Under the pieces are notes generated by a model. That model was not told the DNA's origin, made no database searches, and saw only the letters and a list, made by a program, of their open reading frames with translations. A stretch of DNA of 23,664 nucleotides from CAZSNT01 sp964607765 (GTDB lineage: Bacteria > Verrucomicrobiota > Lentisphaeria > Oligosphaerales > JABHEG01), in NCBI GenBank assembly GCA_964607765.1, contig CAZSNT010000157.1, forward strand, positions 1-23,664. Direction: 5' to 3'. This document shows positions 7,160 through 15,283 of the stretch, piece by piece. A program made the translations under genes and the position numbers. How positions within the stretch are numbered: position 1 is the first letter of the stretch; the number at the start of each line of letters is the position of its first letter.

Positions 7160-10100
7160 GTGCATACAGCCCCAAGAACCAGAGCGTGTCGACATCTACG
7201 CATCCTGTTCAGCGCAGCTCTGCTGCTCGGCGCGGCCGGCGCGACGGCTCAGCGGTCGCAACTGGCCGGACAGATCCTGAAGGAGACCGGAGTCCGGGGC
7301 GGCGTGGTCCTGCATCTGGGCTGTGGCAACGGCAAGCTGACGGCGGCGCTGCGGGCCAACGAACGGTACCTGGTCCACGGTCTGACCCGGGACGCCGCCG
7401 ATGTCGCGGCCGCTCGCAAGCACATTCGGTCGCTCGGCCTCTACGGCCCGGTATCGGTCGAGCAGTGGTCAGGGGACAGGCTCCCGTTCATCGCAAACAG
7501 CGTCAACCTGATTGTTGCGGAGTCCGCAGATGGCGTTGCGGAGGCGGAGATGCTGCGCGTGCTGGTGCCGCGGGGCGTCGCTACCGTGAAGGCGGGCGCG
7601 GGCTGGCGGAGCGTGGTCAAACCGTGGCCGGCCGAGATGGACGAGTGGACGCATTACCTGCACGGTCCGAGCAACAATGCCGTGGCCCAGGACGAGTTGA
7701 TCGAGCCGGTCCGCCGCTACCAGTGGCTCGGCGGCGCGCGTTACAGCCGCCAGCACGATCACATGTCGAGCGTCAGCGCGGTCGTATCGGCCAACGGTCG
7801 GGTGTTCCACATCTTCGACGAGGCCCCGCACGCCTCGATCCTGGTCCCGCCCCGGTGGAAGCTCATCGCCCGAGACGCGTTCAACGGCACACTGCTCTGG
7901 AAGCGTGACATTGCGACCTGGCACGAGCACATGTGGCCTCTGAAGAGCGGCCCGCAAATCCTGGCGCGCCGCCTTGTGGCTGTCGGCGATCGCGTGTATG
8001 TGACGCTGGGAATCGACGCGCCCCTGACAGCCCTGGACGCAGCAACCGGCGAAACGCTCCGCACCTACCCCGAGACAGACACGACCGAAGAGATCTTGTG
8101 CGACGGGGATGTGTTGATCCTGAGCGTGGCGAAGGAAGGCCAGCCGCTGCGCAGCGATCCGTCGCGTCGCTTCCGCGACATGACTCAGGTCAAAGCCGCG
8201 GTCACGGACAGTATCTGGACGAAAGCGCCGCGCACGGTCATGGCTGTGGCGGCTGACACCGGCAAGGTCCTGTGGCAGCACGAGACGCCGGTCGTGTCCC
8301 TGTCGCTGACCGCGGACGCCACGCGCGTGCTGTTCCACGACGGCGAGAGAATTCGCTGCCTGAACCGCGCGGACGGCAGTGAGGCCTGGAGTTCGGAGCC
8401 GCTGCCGGTCCGCGATCCGATGCGCAGTTCGTCGGGCGCCACGCTGGTGCTGTACAAGGACATCGTGTTCTACAGCGGCATGGTGGCGGCGGAGAAATAC
8501 ACCCGCCGCTCCACGACCATGTTTGCGATCTCCGCAAAGGACGGACGTTCGCTCTGGAAGGCGGAGCACGCGCCGTGCGGCCACATGGGCACGCCCGACG
8601 ACATCCTGGTGGCCGGCGGCCTGGTCTGGGAGGGCGCCGTAGCAAGCGGCAGAGATTCCGGCGTGATGACCGGCCGCGACCCCTACACGGGCGAAATCAA
8701 GAACCAATTCCCGCCGAACGTCGAGACGCACTGGTTCCATCACCGCTGTTACCGCGCCAAGGCGACGGACAAGTACCTACTGTTTTCGCGAACAGGTATC
8801 GAGTTCATTGACCACGCGAACAAGGACTGGATCTGCCACCACTGGGTCCGGGGGGCCTGCCACTACGGCATCATGCCGTGTAACGGTCTGGTCTACGCGC
8901 CGCAGCACCCGTGCGCCTGTTACATCGAAGCCAAGCTGTTCGGGTTCACGGCGCTCGCACCGCCGACGCCGGGCGAGATGCCGCGCCGCGACGTGCCCGA
9001 CTCCGAGCGCCTCGTCAGAGGCCCGGCGTTCGGCACGGCGATCGACCCTGTGTCGGTTGCACCGGGACAGACGTGGCCGACGTTCCGCGGCAACGGCCTA
9101 CGCAGCGGCTCGACCCCCACGACTGTGTCCTCGACCGCACTCCGAACGAGCTGGAAGACCGAGCTGGGAGGGACGCTCAGCGCCCCTGTTGTGGCGGACG
9201 GCAGGCTTTTCCTGGCGTCGACGGACGACCACCGTGTGCATGCGCTCGACCTGGCCTCGGGCCGACCGCTGTGGAGTTTCACGGCCGGCGGGCGCGTGGA
9301 CTCGCCGCCCACCGTGTGGCACGGGCATGCCTACTTCGGCAGCCTCGATGGTCATGTCTACTGTCTGCGCGCGTCGGACGGAGTGTTGGCCTGGCGCTAC
9401 CGCGCCGCGCCGGAGAATCGGCGCATGGGCGCGTTCGATCAGCTCGAGTCGGTGTGGCCCGTGCACGGCAGCGTGCTGATCCACGACGGAACACTCTACT
9501 GCGTGGCCGGGCGCTCCATGTTCCTCGACGGCGGACTACGCTTCCTGCGGCTCGATCCGGCAACAGGCAGGAAGCTGTCGGAGACAATCCTCAACGACCG
9601 CGATCCGGCGAACAGCGAGAACCTGCAGCAGCACGTCAGCGGCCTGAACATGCCGGTGGCGCTGCCGGATATCCTCTCCTCCGACGGCAAGTACGTCTAC
9701 ATGCGGTCACTGCCTCTCGGCCTGGACGGCAAACGCAAGTTCGTCACCTACGTGCCGGTGAAAGAGCAGACGGGCGACGACCTGCACCTGTTCAGCCCGA
9801 CCGGGTTCCTCGACGACACGCTCTGGCACCGCACCTACTGGATCTTCGGCCGCGCCTTCGCTTCAGGCGCCGGCGGCTACCACCAAGCCGGACGTGTCAA
9901 GCCGGCCGGGCGACTGTTGGTCTGCAACGACAAGACCGTCTACGGCTACGGCAGGCTGTGGCAGTACTACCGCTGGACCACGCCGCTGGAGTTCCACCTC
10001 TTCGCCGCGGACAAGATGGCGGACATCGTGCGCTCGGGGTACGAACGCAAGCCCATCAAGAAGGCCGGCAAACGCACAGGCAAGTCGCGACAGATCCCCG

Positions 10101-11062
10101 TCACGCGGTTCGTGCATTCCTGGTCCGGCGCGACGCCCGTGCAAGTGACCGCCATGGTGCTGACCGGCGACACCTTGTTCGCGGCCGGCCCGCCCGACCT
10201 GCAGGATGAGGAAGCAGTCGTCCGCGCCATGGACGACCCCGCCGTGCAGAAGCGCATGGGCAAGCAGCGTGCCGCTTTCGAAGGCGAACACGGCGCGCGG
10301 CTTGTGGCTGTCAACCCGGCCGACGGTACAATGCGGGCAGCCTACGCCCTCGACATCGTACCGCGATTCGACGGGCTGATCGCAGCCGACAGCAAGCTCT
10401 ACATGGTCACCACGGACGGCAAAGTCCTCTGCCTGGGCCCGGGACGCGGCAAGCCGCTTGCTACCGCACGCGACGTAACCGTGACAGCGCGGCCGGACGA
10501 CCCCGTGCTCAAGGAGGAGACACCCAAAGCCGATGCCGGTGAGTGGAAGCCGACCGAAACGCACCCGGACTTCCAGTCCCTCACCAAAGCCAACATCCGC
10601 CGAGCGAAGTCGAACTACGTCCTCGAGTCCGGCCCGAAGACGACCGGACTCGCCCTCAAACAGATCGAGCCGATAACCGGGCGCGTGACGTTCCGCACCA
10701 CGCTGACGGCCCGCGCCGTGGCCGGCCGGCAGCAGACCGGGTTCCTGGTCTTCGGCAACGGAACGGCCGACGAGCAGTTGGTCAAGTGCGGCGTCCGCAT
10801 CCGCATGAAGAAGGGCTTCGTCATGCAGGGGCGCAGCGGCAAGAAAGCGAAGAGCGTCACGGAGGCGGTGGAGTGTGAGACCGACGAGGCAATCCCCGTC
10901 GCTGTAACTGTCGATCCCGAAGCCGGCACAGTTCAGGCCGTCATCAAAGGCGTCGCTCTGACGGCGCAGCTCGCGAACGCCATGCCCGCCATCACGCACG
11001 TCGGCTACGCAGTGATCAACGCGCAGACCGAGTTCACGCCGATCGCGATCGAGACGGAGTGA
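7160..11062 (+). CDS. Exported methyltransferase-fold / PQQ-like double-propeller protein
   Basis: A 1300-residue protein. GTG at 7160 is chosen because AAAGGA (7145-7150) precedes it and a signal peptide follows (CRHLRILFSAALLLGAAG). The TTG at 7067 overlaps the previous stop and gives no export signal. Residues about 45-150 form a class I SAM-methyltransferase-like domain with intact glycine loop LHLGCGNGK (51-59), an acidic/Asp region and a strand VNLIVAE. Residues about 170-560 are PQQ-like blades (DAATGETL, ADTGKVLW, DGRSLW), followed by a Cys/His-rich segment (about 565-588: CHYGIMPCNG...HPCACY). A second propeller begins at TWPTFRGNG (about 639), with LDLASGRPLW and LRASDGVLAW. The C-terminal 230 residues look like a beta-sandwich. 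This architecture recurs in PVC bacteria as far as I recall; the reaction, if any, is unknown. Confidence 0.85.
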   Translation: MHTAPRTRACRHLRILFSAALLLGAAGATAQRSQLAGQILKETGVRGGVVLHLGCGNGKLTAALRANERYLVHGLTRDAADVAAARKHIRSLGLYGPVSVEQWSGDRLPFIANSVNLIVAESADGVAEAEMLRVLVPRGVATVKAGAGWRSVVKPWPAEMDEWTHYLHGPSNNAVAQDELIEPVRRYQWLGGARYSRQHDHMSSVSAVVSANGRVFHIFDEAPHASILVPPRWKLIARDAFNGTLLWKRDIATWHEHMWPLKSGPQILARRLVAVGDRVYVTLGIDAPLTALDAATGETLRTYPETDTTEEILCDGDVLILSVAKEGQPLRSDPSRRFRDMTQVKAAVTDSIWTKAPRTVMAVAADTGKVLWQHETPVVSLSLTADATRVLFHDGERIRCLNRADGSEAWSSEPLPVRDPMRSSSGATLVLYKDIVFYSGMVAAEKYTRRSTTMFAISAKDGRSLWKAEHAPCGHMGTPDDILVAGGLVWEGAVASGRDSGVMTGRDPYTGEIKNQFPPNVETHWFHHRCYRAKATDKYLLFSRTGIEFIDHANKDWICHHWVRGACHYGIMPCNGLVYAPQHPCACYIEAKLFGFTALAPPTPGEMPRRDVPDSERLVRGPAFGTAIDPVSVAPGQTWPTFRGNGLRSGSTPTTVSSTALRTSWKTELGGTLSAPVVADGRLFLASTDDHRVHALDLASGRPLWSFTAGGRVDSPPTVWHGHAYFGSLDGHVYCLRASDGVLAWRYRAAPENRRMGAFDQLESVWPVHGSVLIHDGTLYCVAGRSMFLDGGLRFLRLDPATGRKLSETILNDRDPANSENLQQHVSGLNMPVALPDILSSDGKYVYMRSLPLGLDGKRKFVTYVPVKEQTGDDLHLFSPTGFLDDTLWHRTYWIFGRAFASGAGGYHQAGRVKPAGRLLVCNDKTVYGYGRLWQYYRWTTPLEFHLFAADKMADIVRSGYERKPIKKAGKRTGKSRQIPVTRFVHSWSGATPVQVTAMVLTGDTLFAAGPPDLQDEEAVVRAMDDPAVQKRMGKQRAAFEGEHGARLVAVNPADGTMRAAYALDIVPRFDGLIAADSKLYMVTTDGKVLCLGPGRGKPLATARDVTVTARPDDPVLKEETPKADAGEWKPTETHPDFQSLTKANIRRAKSNYVLESGPKTTGLALKQIEPITGRVTFRTTLTARAVAGRQQTGFLVFGNGTADEQLVKCGVRIRMKKGFVMQGRSGKKAKSVTEAVECETDEAIPVAVTVDPEAGTVQAVIKGVALTAQLANAMPAITHVGYAVINAQTEFTPIAIETE

Positions 11063-11090
11063 GAGCCGGCACAGCAGCGAGGGATCAGGA

Positions 11091-12323
11091 ATGACGACCG
11101 TGAGAGTGAAGCACCGCATCGCAGCGGCGGTGGTGGCCGTGGCGCTGACAGCCGCCTCCTGGCCGAGCGCGGCAGCCGACGGACCGGTGAAGGTCTTCAT
11201 CCTGGCCGGGCAGTCGAACATGGAAGGTAAGGGGTTCCCGGAACCGCTCGCCTGGCAGATCACGCAGGAGAAGTACCGCGACCGCTACACACACTTCATC
11301 AAGGACGGCGATTACGCGGCGTTTGCCGGGAAGGTAGCGGAGACCACCGACCCGAACGACAAACACAAGCGCCCGACGTATCTGTGGAGCGCACGATCCG
11401 ATGTCTGGATCAACTACCTCGGCAAGCACGGCAACCTGACCGTCGGCTACGGTTCCCCGCGCGACGGCTTCGGGCCGGAATTCAATTTCGGGCACGTCGT
11501 GGGCAACCACTTCGACGAGCAAGTACTGCTCATCAAAACGTCCTGGGGCGGCAGAGCGCTGGCCCGCGGTTTCCTGCCGCCCTCGTCCATGCTGACCGAT
11601 GCGGAGTACGCAACACTGGCCGCGGAACAGAACAAGGCGAACGAGACCTGGAACGCCGCGGAAGCGCTCAAGGTTGAGGCCCACAACAGGAAGATTGAGG
11701 AAGAGAACAAGACAGCCGAGAGGAAAAAGCGGCCCAGGCGCTTCAGGGCTCGGCCGATCATGACTGCCGCCGAATACAAGAGCCAGTTCGGCAAGGACTA
11801 CCGCAATATGCTCAGCGAAGTGCACGGCTGCCTGGCCGAGCTCGGCAAACGCTTCCCCGACTACAGAGGCCAGGGCTACGAGATCCTCGGTTTCGTCTGG
11901 TTCCAAGGCTGGAACGACCAGTACCAGGACCGCTGGCTGAGCTACGAGAAGAACATGGCGAACTTCATCCGCGACGTGCGCAAAGAGTTCGAGGCCCCCA
12001 ACACGGCATTTGTGATCGGGCAGATGGGGCACGATGGCATGAAAACGGACAAGGAGGGTTCGCCACGCGACATCATCAAGAAGGCACAGGCAGCCGTGCC
12101 CGAGTATCCCGAATTCAAAGGCAATGTGGCCTGTGTGAAAACGGACAGGTTCTGGGATTTGGAAGCGCACGGGATCTACACCGGCCCCGGCAGCTGGCGC
12201 AAAGACGTCGGCAAGTGGCGGCAGTTCGGCAACGACCGCCCCTACCACTACTACGGCAGCCCCTGGACGTTCGCCCAGATCGGCACAGCCTTTGGGGAAG
12301 CCATGCTCGAGCTGCTGAAATGA
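11091..12323 (+). CDS. Secreted SASA/DUF303-type carbohydrate acetylesterase
   Basis: A 410-residue exported esterase of the sialate O-acetylesterase/DUF303 (SGNH-like) family, expected to remove acetyl groups from a glycan. The signal peptide covers about residues 1-29 (AAAVVAVALTAASWPSAAA). Block I is G40-Q-S42-N-M-E-G with the Ser nucleophile, the next block is GPEFNFG (128-134), and WFQGWND lies at 270-276. A late His in PYHYYGS (H386) is the likely catalytic His, although the usual DxxH spacing is not evident. An unusual charged, probably coiled-coil insert rich in Glu, Lys and Arg spans about 170-220. The ATG at 11091 has GAGGGA 6-11 bases upstream and starts 28 bases after the preceding gene. 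Its stop overlaps the next start (ATGA), so translation is probably coupled to the cytochrome-like protein. Confidence 0.9.
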   Translation: MTTVRVKHRIAAAVVAVALTAASWPSAAADGPVKVFILAGQSNMEGKGFPEPLAWQITQEKYRDRYTHFIKDGDYAAFAGKVAETTDPNDKHKRPTYLWSARSDVWINYLGKHGNLTVGYGSPRDGFGPEFNFGHVVGNHFDEQVLLIKTSWGGRALARGFLPPSSMLTDAEYATLAAEQNKANETWNAAEALKVEAHNRKIEEENKTAERKKRPRRFRARPIMTAAEYKSQFGKDYRNMLSEVHGCLAELGKRFPDYRGQGYEILGFVWFQGWNDQYQDRWLSYEKNMANFIRDVRKEFEAPNTAFVIGQMGHDGMKTDKEGSPRDIIKKAQAAVPEYPEFKGNVACVKTDRFWDLEAHGIYTGPGSWRKDVGKWRQFGNDRPYHYYGSPWTFAQIGTAFGEAMLELLK

Positions 12324-15283
12324 AGGGCATGAGACGACTGATTGGCATCATTCTGCCTGCAGCCGACCTGCTCCTGCTGGCGGCGACAGCCCCTGCTCAG
12401 CCACAACAGGCCAAGACGGCCTGGCTCGATGAGATGGACGTGCGCCTGTCCAGCTGCGGCTGGCGCACGACGCAGAAGAACAAGTCTGTCGGGGGTAATC
12501 CGCTCCGGCTCGGCGGCAAGACCTACGCGCGCGGCATTGGCACGCATTCACCCGGCGAGTTCCGCCTCAGACTCGACGGCGCGCCGGCGCGTTTCAGGGC
12601 CCTGGTCGGCATCGATGACGAGTCGGGTCCGCGCGGCACGGTTGAATTCAGAGTGCAGGCTGACAAGAAGGTGCTGTGGACGAGCGGAGTGATGAAAGGC
12701 GGCCAGCCGCCGAAGCCGGTCGATGTCGACCTGACCGGCGTCAAGCTGCTGCGGCTCATCGTCACTGTCGGCGGCGACAACTACGGGCACGACCACACGG
12801 ACTGGGTCGAGGCCCGGATTGAGTTCAGCGGGAAGCCGCCGCAGGCAGTGCGAGCGCCGACCGGCGGGCCGGTTCTCGTCGAGTTCCCCGATGTCCAAGG
12901 CGCAGCCGCCGTCGTACCGGCCAAGCCGGACGAACTCCGCAAAGACTGGGAGACGCAGTACTCCGAAACGGCCCGTGCCAAGGGAAAGCGCTACCTGTTC
13001 CCGGCCTCCCAGGCGCTCAATCCGCAGGCGCTGGCGCTACCGACCGATCGCGGCCCGCTCGACATTGCGGCCCGCCGGCTCGAGGCGCTCCTCGCAAAGC
13101 TCGCGCGCATGCCGGAGCCCCCGGCCGTGAGCAGCGTGCAGGAACGGCTGGCCGAAATCCGCACTCGCGCCGACCTGCCCGGCGCGGAAGCCCTGCCGCT
13201 GTACCTGGAGCTCAGGCAGGCCACACGCGAGGCTGTGCTCGCCAATCCGCTGCTGGATTTCGACTCCATCCCGTTCATTTCCCGCGGCGTTCTGAACGAC
13301 CACAAGACGCGCAAGTCGGAGTACGACGGCGACCACTTCTGCGATCAATATTACGGCCATAACGGGCGGACGGGCGGCGGGTTGTTCATCCTCAGGAACT
13401 GGCGTTCGGCCGACGCGCAGGTGATTGATGTCGTAGCCGGCTTGAGGGCACCGAGCGGCAGGAATGGAGGCATGCTCCTGAGCGACGGCACGTTCCTGTC
13501 CCCGGACCTGTCCTGGAACGGACGCACCATCGCGTTCGCCTGGAGCTCAGGCGACCCGGAGAAGTGGAATCCGGACGGACGCTTCAGCATCTTCACGGTC
13601 AACATGGACGGCTCCTGCCTGACGCGGCTGACCGACGGTGCCAGCGACGATTTCGATCCCTGCTGGCTGCCGAACGGCAGGCTGGTGTTTCTGTCCACGC
13701 GCCGGCGCGGGTTCGGTCGCTGCCACGGTCGGCCTGTGCCTGTGTTCACCATGTACTCCATGGACGCGGACGGCACTGACCTGATCCCCATCGACTTCCA
13801 CGAGACCAACGAGTTCCATCCCAGCGTGGACAACCACGGCAAGCTCGTCTACACACGCTGGGACTACGTTGACCGGGACCACAGCGCCGCGCATCACATG
13901 TGGCACAGCTTCCCCGACGGCAGGGATCCGCGCTCGTTCCACGCCAACTACCCCGTGCCGTTAACAACGGTCGAGGGCGGACAATTCGAGCGCGGCATCA
14001 ACATGCGGCCGTGGGCGGAGTTCAACTGCCGCAGCATCCCAGGCTCACACAAGTTCGTTGCCACCGCCGGACCACATCACGGGCAGGCATTCGGCTCGCC
14101 GGTCGTCATCGACCTTCGCATCCCGGACGACAATAGGATGTCACAGGTCAAACGGCTCACACCCGACGCGTTGTTCCCGGAGTCCGAGTGCGGCATGCGA
14201 TCCTGGGCGCAGATGGCTTTCGGAACTGCCTGGCCGTTGAGCGAGAGTTTCTACCTGTGCAACTACAAGGACAGCATCTGCGTGATCGACGAATTTGGGA
14301 ACCGAGACCTGGTGTGCAAAGTCATCAACGGCCTGAGGCCGATCGACCCGATCCCGCTGCGCGCACGGCAGAAGCCGCCGATTCTGACGACGCAGACACA
14401 CCAGGGCAAGCGGCGCAGCGCCGACTCGCCGCCCGCGACTGTCAGCATAATCGACGTCTACTCCACCGACGAGTTCGGGCGTATCCCGGACGGCTTGAAG
14501 ATCCGGGAGCTGCGTGTCGTGCAGCTGATTCCCAAGTCAACGCCCAACGCGAACAGCCCGAGGATCGGTCGGGGCAGTCAGAGCCTGGCACGGATTCCAC
14601 TGGGTGTTGTGCCGGTCGAAGAGGACGGCAGCGCCTACTTCACGGCGCCCGTGGGCAAGGCGATCTACTTCCAGGCTCTGGATGAGAGCGGCATGGCGGT
14701 GACGTCCATGCGCTCGGCCACGTACGTGCATCCCGGCGAACACCTGACCTGCCTCGGCTGCCACGAGGACAAACACCAGGCGCCTCCGCCGGGGAACGCC
14801 CCGCTCGCACTTCAGCGCAGGCCGTCGGAGCTGCGCCCCGAAATTCCCAACCACACCATGTTCAGCTTCCACCGCCATGTCCGGCCCATATTCGAGAGGA
14901 GCTGCGTAAGCTGCCACCGGCAGACTGAGAACGCGGGCCCGCGCGACATGAGCTACAACAAACTCGACGCCGCCATGTTCTACCTCGGCCACGGCTACGG
15001 GACACCGCTGCACGGCGGCACACGGTCGACCCCCGGCAGATTCGGTGCACGCTTCTCGAAGATGGGCAAGGCACTGCTGGGCGAGAATCACCGGCGCTAC
15101 CTGCAACAGGGCAAGTTCAGTCACCAGGACGTGCGCGCTATCGTGATGTGGCTGGACATGAACTCCAACGAGCTCTCCGCGTACAAAGAGCCTGCCACGC
15201 AGAAGAGAGGCGACATTGTCTGGCCCGAGTTCGACGTGGATCCAGAGAACTACACGGGCGTGCAATCAGCCTGCCGTCAGTGA
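12320..15283 (+). CDS. NPCBM - HzsA-like propeller protein with two haem c motifs
   Basis: A 987-residue exported protein. ATG at 12320 lies in an ATGA overlap with the esterase stop and starts a signal peptide (MRRLIGIILPAADLLLLAATAPAQ). Residues about 33-171 are an NPCBM-type carbohydrate-binding module (LGGKTYARGIGTH, TVEFRVQADKKVLW). A helical linker follows, then a long TolB/WD40-like propeller (SPDLSWNGRTIAFAW, FDPCWLPNGRLVFLS) resembling hydrazine-synthase-alpha-related proteins. Near the C-terminus are two CxxCH sites, C811-L-G-C-H and C862-V-S-C-H, with HVRPIFERSCVSCH typical of planctomycete-type cytochrome c modules. It is probably a periplasmic electron-transfer or redox enzyme tied to carbohydrate. 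It is not itself evidence for anammox, since related proteins are widespread. It ends overlapping the convergent gene by 7 bases. Confidence 0.88.
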   Translation: MKGMRRLIGIILPAADLLLLAATAPAQPQQAKTAWLDEMDVRLSSCGWRTTQKNKSVGGNPLRLGGKTYARGIGTHSPGEFRLRLDGAPARFRALVGIDDESGPRGTVEFRVQADKKVLWTSGVMKGGQPPKPVDVDLTGVKLLRLIVTVGGDNYGHDHTDWVEARIEFSGKPPQAVRAPTGGPVLVEFPDVQGAAAVVPAKPDELRKDWETQYSETARAKGKRYLFPASQALNPQALALPTDRGPLDIAARRLEALLAKLARMPEPPAVSSVQERLAEIRTRADLPGAEALPLYLELRQATREAVLANPLLDFDSIPFISRGVLNDHKTRKSEYDGDHFCDQYYGHNGRTGGGLFILRNWRSADAQVIDVVAGLRAPSGRNGGMLLSDGTFLSPDLSWNGRTIAFAWSSGDPEKWNPDGRFSIFTVNMDGSCLTRLTDGASDDFDPCWLPNGRLVFLSTRRRGFGRCHGRPVPVFTMYSMDADGTDLIPIDFHETNEFHPSVDNHGKLVYTRWDYVDRDHSAAHHMWHSFPDGRDPRSFHANYPVPLTTVEGGQFERGINMRPWAEFNCRSIPGSHKFVATAGPHHGQAFGSPVVIDLRIPDDNRMSQVKRLTPDALFPESECGMRSWAQMAFGTAWPLSESFYLCNYKDSICVIDEFGNRDLVCKVINGLRPIDPIPLRARQKPPILTTQTHQGKRRSADSPPATVSIIDVYSTDEFGRIPDGLKIRELRVVQLIPKSTPNANSPRIGRGSQSLARIPLGVVPVEEDGSAYFTAPVGKAIYFQALDESGMAVTSMRSATYVHPGEHLTCLGCHEDKHQAPPPGNAPLALQRRPSELRPEIPNHTMFSFHRHVRPIFERSCVSCHRQTENAGPRDMSYNKLDAAMFYLGHGYGTPLHGGTRSTPGRFGARFSKMGKALLGENHRRYLQQGKFSHQDVRAIVMWLDMNSNELSAYKEPATQKRGDIVWPEFDVDPENYTGVQSACRQ

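Noticed and set aside
7469..8743. Long minus-strand open frame opposite the methyltransferase-propeller gene
   Set aside because: Shadow frame in high-GC coding sequence; the plus-strand product has recognisable domains throughout.
12320..15283. Evidence that the organism is an anammox bacterium
   Set aside because: HzsA-like propellers with CxxCH are found broadly in PVC genomes; the NPCBM fusion and lack of HzsB/HzsC neighbours argue against hydrazine synthase.
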